DNA of 6,039 nt from assembly GCA_038233555.1 (NCBI GenBank), contig JBBSLT010000153.1, positions 1-6,039 of the forward strand. The letters run 5' to 3'. This document shows, one piece after another, positions 1 through 4,053 of the stretch. A program made the position numbers and the translations under genes. Numbering within the stretch: the first letter of the stretch is position 1; each line of letters opens with the position of its first letter. The notes below the pieces were generated by a model. The model had not been told where the DNA came from. It did not search any database and worked only from the letters and a program-made list of their open reading frames with translations. The DNA is from JADDRA01 sp038233555 (GTDB lineage: Bacteria; Actinomycetota; Acidimicrobiia; Acidimicrobiales; CADCSY01).

Positions 1-1358
1 ACGGCCTCGTTCAGGGTGAGCACCACACCCACGCCGTCCTTGAGCCCGCCGAGGTCTCGGCTGTTGTACTCCTCGGTAGTCCAGGCCGACGTCGGGTCGT
101 CGTCTACGAGGAAGGGAAGTTCGGAGTCATGCTCTCCTCCGCTGCCTTGGGGATCGAAGGAGGCGACCTCGGCGATGGCCACCGGCGGGCCGTCGGCACC
201 GACCGAGCTCCGGCTCTCGCTCTCGGAATCGAAGAGCTCGCGGCTCACCTCCGTGCGTCCCAGCAAGACGCCCACCACGCCGAGGGTGGCGGCTACCACC
301 ACGATGAGGGCAGCGGGGACCAGCCAGGAACGATTGCCCGGGGCGAAGCGGGAGACCGGTACCCGGCGCTCGCCCTGAAGCCCATGGGCCGGGGCTGGTC
401 GCCCGCGTGCCGTGCGGCCTCGAGACGACGAGGCCGGACGCAAGGGGGAGAAGGCGGTGGCGTCGCGGGCGACGGTGGCATCCTCTCCGCCCGCCCGCCC
501 GAGGTCGAGGTGCTCGAGGGCGGAGCGCAGCTCGGCCGCCGATGCGTGGCGGTCGCCGGGCTGGCGAGCCATGGCCCGCAGCACCTGGTGCTCGAGGACG
601 CGGGGAATGCCGGCCCGCACCTGCCGGGGGCGCAGCGGTAGGGAGGTCAGGCGGGCGACGGCAGTGGTAGTGGCGTTGTCACCGGCGAAGGGAGGTCGGC
701 CACAGACCATCTCGTAAAGCACCACGCCGAGGGCGTAGACGTCGGAACGGGCGTCGAGAGGGCCACCCTCCACCTGCTCGGGAGAAAGGTATTTGGCCGT
801 GCCCACCACCTGGCCGACCTCGGTCAGGTCGGCCCCCCCCTCGGCCGCCTTGGCGATCCCGAAGTCGGCCACCAGCACCCGGCCGTCGTCGGAGAGCAGG
901 ATGTTGGCGGGCTTGACGTCGCGGTGCACCAGCCCGTTGCCATGGGCGTGCTCCAGCGCCACCGCCACCTGCACGGCGATGTCGATGGCCCGACGGGCAG
1001 GCAGGTGGCCCTGTTCGTCGAGGAGGCGGCGAAGGGTCGTGCCCCTGACCAGCTCCATGACGATGGCCTCGACATCGCCGTCGCTGCAGGTGTCGAAGAT
1101 GGAGACGATGTGGGGGTCGGACAGGCGGGCGGCGGAGACGGCCTCGTGGCGAAAGCGGGCGACGAAGGCGGTGTCGGCGGCCAGGTGCGGCAGCAGGATC
1201 TTGACCGCCACCGGGCGGGCGAGGACCTCGTCGACAGCCTCCCAGACCTCGGCCATCCCCCCTTGGGCCAAGAGGGCGACGAGCTGGTAGCGACCGCCGA
1301 CCAGGGTGCCGGGCGCAGCGGGTCCGGCAGGAGTGGGGGTAGGAGGCGAATCAGGCAC
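1..1358 (-). CDS. Transmembrane Ser/Thr protein kinase with extracytoplasmic F5/8 type C-like domain (3' end cut by window edge)
   Basis: I translated this frame by hand; 452 codons are visible and no stop is reached before the left edge. The kinase domain spans about residues 24–284. It has a Gly-rich loop (AQGGMAEV, 31–38), catalytic lysine K53 in VAVKIL, an E72 helix-C partner, HRDVKPANIL (145–154) with D147 and N152, DFG (165–167) and GTAKYLSPEQ (186–195). All residues needed for phosphotransfer are present, so it is probably an active PknB-type Hanks kinase. An Arg/Pro/Ala-rich linker with T295 and T301 follows, then one membrane span (about 345–367). The outside part begins near 393 with ASFDPQG, a later DDDPTSAWTTEEY and GLKDGVGV, a pattern typical of the F5/8-like domain on actinobacterial kinases near murJ. 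GTG at 1358 is the first start in frame after the DegV stop. The role is probably envelope sensing and phosphorylation of cell-wall factors (inference). The missing C-terminus is perhaps 80 residues. Confidence 0.93.
   Translation of the reverse strand, partial: MPDSPPTPTPAGPAAPGTLVGGRYQLVALLAQGGMAEVWEAVDEVLARPVAVKILLPHLAADTAFVARFRHEAVSAARLSDPHIVSIFDTCSDGDVEAIVMELVRGTTLRRLLDEQGHLPARRAIDIAVQVAVALEHAHGNGLVHRDVKPANILLSDDGRVLVADFGIAKAAEGGADLTEVGQVVGTAKYLSPEQVEGGPLDARSDVYALGVVLYEMVCGRPPFAGDNATTTAVARLTSLPLRPRQVRAGIPRVLEHQVLRAMARQPGDRHASAAELRSALEHLDLGRAGGEDATVARDATAFSPLRPASSSRGRTARGRPAPAHGLQGERRVPVSRFAPGNRSWLVPAALIVVVAATLGVVGVLLGRTEVSRELFDSESESRSSVGADGPPVAIAEVASFDPQGSGGEHDSELPFLVDDDPTSAWTTEEYNSRDLGGLKDGVGVVLTLNEA
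3..182 (-). other. Extracytoplasmic F5/8 type C-like domain, partial
   Basis: Residues about 393–452 begin a beta-rich domain with ASFDPQG, an acidic DDDPTSAWTTEEY motif and GLKDGVGVVLTL. These match the start of discoidin-like modules seen on actinobacterial Ser/Thr kinases and on the outside domain of mycobacterial MviN. The window ends within the first half of the expected fold, so the ligand-binding face cannot be judged. The assignment rests on motif memory, not on a search. Confidence 0.65.
258..326 (-). other. Kinase transmembrane segment
   Basis: Residues about 345–367 (WLVPAALIVVV... to LLG) form one uninterrupted hydrophobic stretch of about 23 residues. It is preceded by an Arg-rich linker and followed by an acidic, Ser-rich segment. 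The positive-inside rule puts the kinase in the cytoplasm and the C-terminus outside. Confidence 0.88.
507..1289 (-). other. Protein kinase catalytic domain
   Basis: This is the cytoplasmic catalytic domain of the kinase, residues about 24–284. K53, E72, D147, N152 and D165 are all in place. The first Gly of the GxGxxG loop is Ala (A31), but the following GGMAEV is normal for PknB-like enzymes. The activation loop, from D165 to the SPE at 192–194, contains one threonine (T179) before GTAKY. By spacing, T179 matches PknB T171, while the place of PknB T173 is V181. The C-lobe shows DARSDVYALGVVLYEM and a GRPPF segment near 220–224. Confidence 0.9.
833..840 (-). repeat. Run of eight G in the kinase activation loop codons
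   Basis: Eight consecutive G on the coding strand span the end of E173, the two Gly codons 174–175 and the first base of A176, between DFG and GTAKY. The frame is intact as given. Confidence 0.95.
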
Positions 1359-1364
1359 GTCTAT

Positions 1365-1370
1365 CTCACC
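1365..1370 (-). promoter_or_regulatory. Ribosome binding site of the kinase gene
   Basis: GGTGAG on the minus strand lies six bases before GTG 1358. It is a modest Shine-Dalgarno. A better GGAGG lies about 30 bases upstream of the start, too far to serve it, and no start codon in the kinase frame follows that site more closely. The frame is open back to the DegV stop, so this GTG is the only reasonable start. Confidence 0.55.
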
Positions 1371-1415
1371 GTACCGGTCGCTCGCGCCTCCAAACCCTCG
1401 GGAAGAGCATGGTTC

Positions 1416-2267
1416 CTAGCGGTGTCCGCCGTCGACCACCTGGAAGGTGGCGCCCATGACCCGGGGGCCGGCGTGGGTGCCGATGGTGGCCCCGATCTCC
1501 CCCACGTGGATGCGCTCCCGGGGACATATCGGAGCGAGAAGCTCCAGGAACTGCTCCACGTCGGGGGCGCCCCCGTGCATGACCGCCAGGTTCTCCACCG
1601 CACCCTGGCGGGCCACCTTTTCGGCGAGGAACCGAAGGGCCTTGGTGCGGGTCCGGGGCTTGCCTGCCTCCTGTACCTCCCCCGAGCTCACGTCGATGAC
1701 CGGCTTGATCGACAGCAACGTCCCGAGCAGCGCCTGGGCCCCGCCGATGCGCCCGCCCTTCTTCAGGTTCTCCAGGGTGTCGAGGGCGCAGTAGACCCGG
1801 GTACGGGCCACCATGTCCTCGACCAAGGCGGTCACCTCCTGCAAGCTGGCACCGTCGGCAGCGGCTCGGGCGGCGGCGATCACCTGGCTGCCGAGGCCCC
1901 AGCTCACCGACCGGGAGTCGACCAACGCCACGTCGGCGCCGCCGCCCAGGGCGGTCACCGCATTTCTGGCCGACTGCATGGTGGCCGAGAGGCTCGAGGA
2001 GATGTTGACGCAGACGATGCCGTCGGCTCCCTCGTCGAGGACCTTGCGGAAGGCTGCTTCGAATGCGCCCGGCGAGGGGGCAGCAGTCTCGGGAAGGACC
2101 GACGATGAGGCCAGCTTGGCGTAGAACGCCGCCGGCGTGAGGTCTACTCGGTCGACGTACTCCATGTCGCCGAAGCGGATGGACAAGGGAACGATTTCCA
2201 CCCCGAGCTCGGCCGCCAGCTCGTCGGGCAGGTCACAGGCACTATCGGTCACCACACGTACGGTCAT
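1416..2267 (-). CDS. DegV family protein (FakB-type fatty-acid-binding protein)
   Basis: This is a complete 283-residue protein, the usual DegV length. DegV/FakB proteins bind one fatty acid and, in Firmicutes, present it to the kinase FakA to make acyl-phosphate for phospholipid synthesis. Family motifs run in order: TDSACDLP (7–14), PETAAPSPGAF (59–69, the TSQPS-type site), ISSSLSATMQSA (89–100), VDSRSVSWGLG (116–126), LENLKKGGRIGG (165–176), SIKPVI, then IGTHAGP (262–268). T61, the serines at 91–94, R173 and H265 sit where the FakB carboxylate network is known, so ligand binding looks intact. The site reads T-A-A-P-S rather than the common T-S-Q-P-S. The start is ATG 2267, well supported by AGGAGG nine bases upstream. 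It lies 43 bases after murJ and 57 before the kinase, probably cotranscribed. No FakA/DAK2 partner is in the window, so the physiological acceptor is unknown. Confidence 0.95.
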   Translation of the reverse strand: MTVRVVTDSACDLPDELAAELGVEIVPLSIRFGDMEYVDRVDLTPAAFYAKLASSSVLPETAAPSPGAFEAAFRKVLDEGADGIVCVNISSSLSATMQSARNAVTALGGGADVALVDSRSVSWGLGSQVIAAARAAADGASLQEVTALVEDMVARTRVYCALDTLENLKKGGRIGGAQALLGTLLSIKPVIDVSSGEVQEAGKPRTRTKALRFLAEKVARQGAVENLAVMHGGAPDVEQFLELLAPICPRERIHVGEIGATIGTHAGPRVMGATFQVVDGGHR

Positions 2268-2276
2268 CCGGTTTCC

Positions 2277-2282
2277 CCTCCT
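2277..2282 (-). promoter_or_regulatory. Strong ribosome binding site of the DegV gene
   Basis: AGGAGG on the minus strand, within GAGGAGGGG, is nine bases from ATG 2267. It fixes the DegV start and indicates independent, efficient initiation rather than translational coupling to murJ, which ends 43 bases upstream. Confidence 0.85.
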
Positions 2283-2310
2283 CGGTTCCGGCGCAGCTTA
2301 GGAGGCCCGG

Positions 2311-4053
2311 CTACCGGCGTCTGCGGACCAGGCGGCGCAGGGTGGCGAGGGCGGCGCCGGCCTCGGGTACCCGCAGGCGCAGGGTGATGGCGGCGTAGAC
2401 GGCGGCGGCGGGCACGCCGGCGACGAGCAGAGCCAACGGGGGCGCTAGCCCCTCGGCCAGGGAACGGCACGCCAGGCCGGTTCCGGCCGCTGCCACCCCG
2501 GCCGCCAGCACGGGCCGCAGCTGTCCACCACCAAGGTGCAGGCGCCCGACCCGAGAGCCCAATCGGCGCCGGAGCAAGACGAGCTCGAGGGTGGCTCCTG
2601 CGGCCGAGGCCATGGCCAGGCCGACGGCACCGAGGCGCAGGGCGTCGCCGGCGGTGCCGTCGCGCAGCTCGAGCGCCACCGGGGTCCAGGCCGGAAGGTC
2701 GCCGACCAGGTCGAGGCCCGACGGGCCGGGGCCAGTGATGGCCACCCGGTCGAGCTGGAGCATCAGGACCACTCCCAGCGTCACCGTCAGGACCACCCGC
2801 ACGGCGGCGATGGTGGCGGGGGAGCGGGTGTCGCCGAGGGCGTAGAGGGCGCTCTGGAGGAGCCGGCTGGCGGTGGTCGCCACCAGCCCGAGGCTCAAGG
2901 CGGCCAGCACGTACCAGACGAGTCGGGTGTCCTCGGGCCCGAAGCGACCGGTCTGCAGGAGGGCGGCGACAACCAGGTCGCCGATCACCAGGTAGACCGC
3001 GGCCGTGGGCACGACGTAGAAGGCCACCCGGGCCAGTCCGTCCTCCAGGCGCGTCCGGAGCACACCATGAGAGGGAGACGATCCGCTGGCGTCGCTCTCG
3101 GCGACTCCGGGGAGACCCGCGATCTCCTGCCCGGTCGGCGGACCGTCGAGGCGGCTGAGCTCGGGCAGCTCGGCGGCGGCCACGCTCATGGCGAAGAGGC
3201 TGATGGGTAGCAGGTAGAAGACCTGGGCGTAGCCGAGGGCGGCCACGGCGCCGGTGGCCAGGAAGCTGGCCAGGAGCAGGTCGAGATAGGCCGAGAGCTG
3301 CACCACGCCTCGACCGGCCACGGCCGGCCCGAAGCGGTGCAAGACGGTGCGCACGCTCGCCCGCCGGGTCCGCAGTGAGAGGTGAAGCGGCCGCAGCAGG
3401 CTGCGCACGGCCGGAAGCTGGACCCCGAGCTGGAGCAGCGCCCCGACCACCGCTCCCCAGGCCAGGGCCACGGCGAGGGAGGACTGGCTGAGGCCCTGGG
3501 TGGCTGCACCGGCTAGGACGGCGATCTGGGCCACGTTCCAAAGCACCGGGGCCACGTAGGACAAGAAGAAGCGGCGGTGGCTGTTGAGCACCCCGAGGCA
3601 CCACGCCGAGAGCACCAGCACGCCGATGCTGGGGGTGAGGATGCGCACCAGCGTCACGGTCAGCTCGAAGCGCTCGCCGGTGTAGCCGGCGGCGAGCACG
3701 GTGGTGAGGGGTCGGGCGAAGACCACCCCGATGAGGATCAGCACGGCGGCGGTCACCGCCAGCAGGCCGGCGACAGCCCCGGCCAGGCGCCCCGCCTCCT
3801 CCTCGTCCCCCTCGGCCAGGAGCCGGGCGTAGACGGGGATGAACGAGGCCGACAACACCCCCTCGCCGAGAAGGTTCTGCAGCAGGTTGGGGATGCGCAG
3901 GGCGGCCCGGAAGGCGTCCACGGCGAAGCCGGTGGCGAACTGGGAGGCGATCACCCGTTCGCGGACCAGACCGGCCACCCGGCTGCAGAGGATGCCGGCG
4001 CCGACTTGCGCCGACGACCGCCGAGACGACGGCGTCGGGTCCGCCAGGCTCAC
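2311..4053 (-). CDS. murJ: MurJ, lipid II flippase family (MviN/MOP superfamily)
   Basis: This is a 580-residue polytopic membrane protein that moves lipid II, the peptidoglycan precursor, across the cytoplasmic membrane. The N-terminus has the family signature: SRVAGLVRE (24–32), VDAF (45–48), RIPNLLQNLLGEGVLSASF (53–71). It continues with NSHRRFFL (157–164), YVAPVLWN (166–173), AAAELPELS (292–300), and RFGPEDTRLVWYVLA then TTASRLLQSALYALGDTR (393–410). R25, R31 and D46 match E. coli R18, R24 and D39, which are functionally important. Q59 and the AQVFYLLP stretch (276–283) replace other charged residues of the E. coli cavity. Hydrophilic insertions lie at about 303–334 and 435–472. The C-terminus ends in an Arg-rich tail with no fused kinase. 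I chose GTG 4053 because GTGA overlaps the stop of the upstream gene, a typical coupled start, and the family N-terminus begins soon after. Another in-frame GTG at 4113 would add 20 Pro-rich residues. Confidence 0.95.
   Translation of the reverse strand: MSLADPTPSSRRSSAQVGAGILCSRVAGLVRERVIASQFATGFAVDAFRAALRIPNLLQNLLGEGVLSASFIPVYARLLAEGDEEEAGRLAGAVAGLLAVTAAVLILIGVVFARPLTTVLAAGYTGERFELTVTLVRILTPSIGVLVLSAWCLGVLNSHRRFFLSYVAPVLWNVAQIAVLAGAATQGLSQSSLAVALAWGAVVGALLQLGVQLPAVRSLLRPLHLSLRTRRASVRTVLHRFGPAVAGRGVVQLSAYLDLLLASFLATGAVAALGYAQVFYLLPISLFAMSVAAAELPELSRLDGPPTGQEIAGLPGVAESDASGSSPSHGVLRTRLEDGLARVAFYVVPTAAVYLVIGDLVVAALLQTGRFGPEDTRLVWYVLAALSLGLVATTASRLLQSALYALGDTRSPATIAAVRVVLTVTLGVVLMLQLDRVAITGPGPSGLDLVGDLPAWTPVALELRDGTAGDALRLGAVGLAMASAAGATLELVLLRRRLGSRVGRLHLGGGQLRPVLAAGVAAAGTGLACRSLAEGLAPPLALLVAGVPAAAVYAAITLRLRVPEAGAALATLRRLVRRRR
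3052..3147 (-). other. Hydrophilic loop in MurJ
   Basis: Residues about 303–334 of MurJ form a polar, Gly/Ser/Pro-rich stretch (DGPPTGQEIAGLPGV and SDASGSSPSHG) between the ELPELSR helix end and the next membrane helix. E. coli MurJ has a shorter linker here (roughly SLSKSFASGNHDEYNR). The loop is likely flexible and probably cytoplasmic, between the two halves of the transporter. Topology is inferred from family alignment by eye. Confidence 0.6.
4050..4053 (-). promoter_or_regulatory. GTGA stop/start overlap coupling DUF6049 gene to murJ
   Basis: The minus strand reads GCGTGAGC. TGA ends the upstream gene and the overlapping GTG starts murJ. No Shine-Dalgarno is visible just before it, so translation of murJ is probably by re-initiation or coupling. 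Confidence 0.7.

Noticed and set aside
129..641. Plus-strand open frame of 170 codons
   Set aside because: It lies antisense to the kinase linker, membrane segment and outside domain, with no domain or credible start context.
1359..1415. Possible terminator or promoter between the DegV gene and the kinase
   Set aside because: The 57-base gap has only the short palindrome ACCGGT and no stem-loop with a T run. No convincing -35/-10 pair is visible, so the gap is treated as part of one transcript.
924..2108. Plus-strand open frame of 394 codons
   Set aside because: It runs antisense across the kinase start, the intergenic gap and the DegV gene, all well-supported genes, and has low-complexity composition.
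2268..2310. Possible terminator after murJ
   Set aside because: The 43-base gap is too short and is mostly taken up by the DegV ribosome binding site; no strong inverted repeat is seen.
2264..3604. Minus-strand open frame of 446 codons
   Set aside because: It is a shifted frame inside murJ, extremely rich in Arg/Pro/Gly, while the overlapping MurJ frame has clear family motifs and membrane helices.
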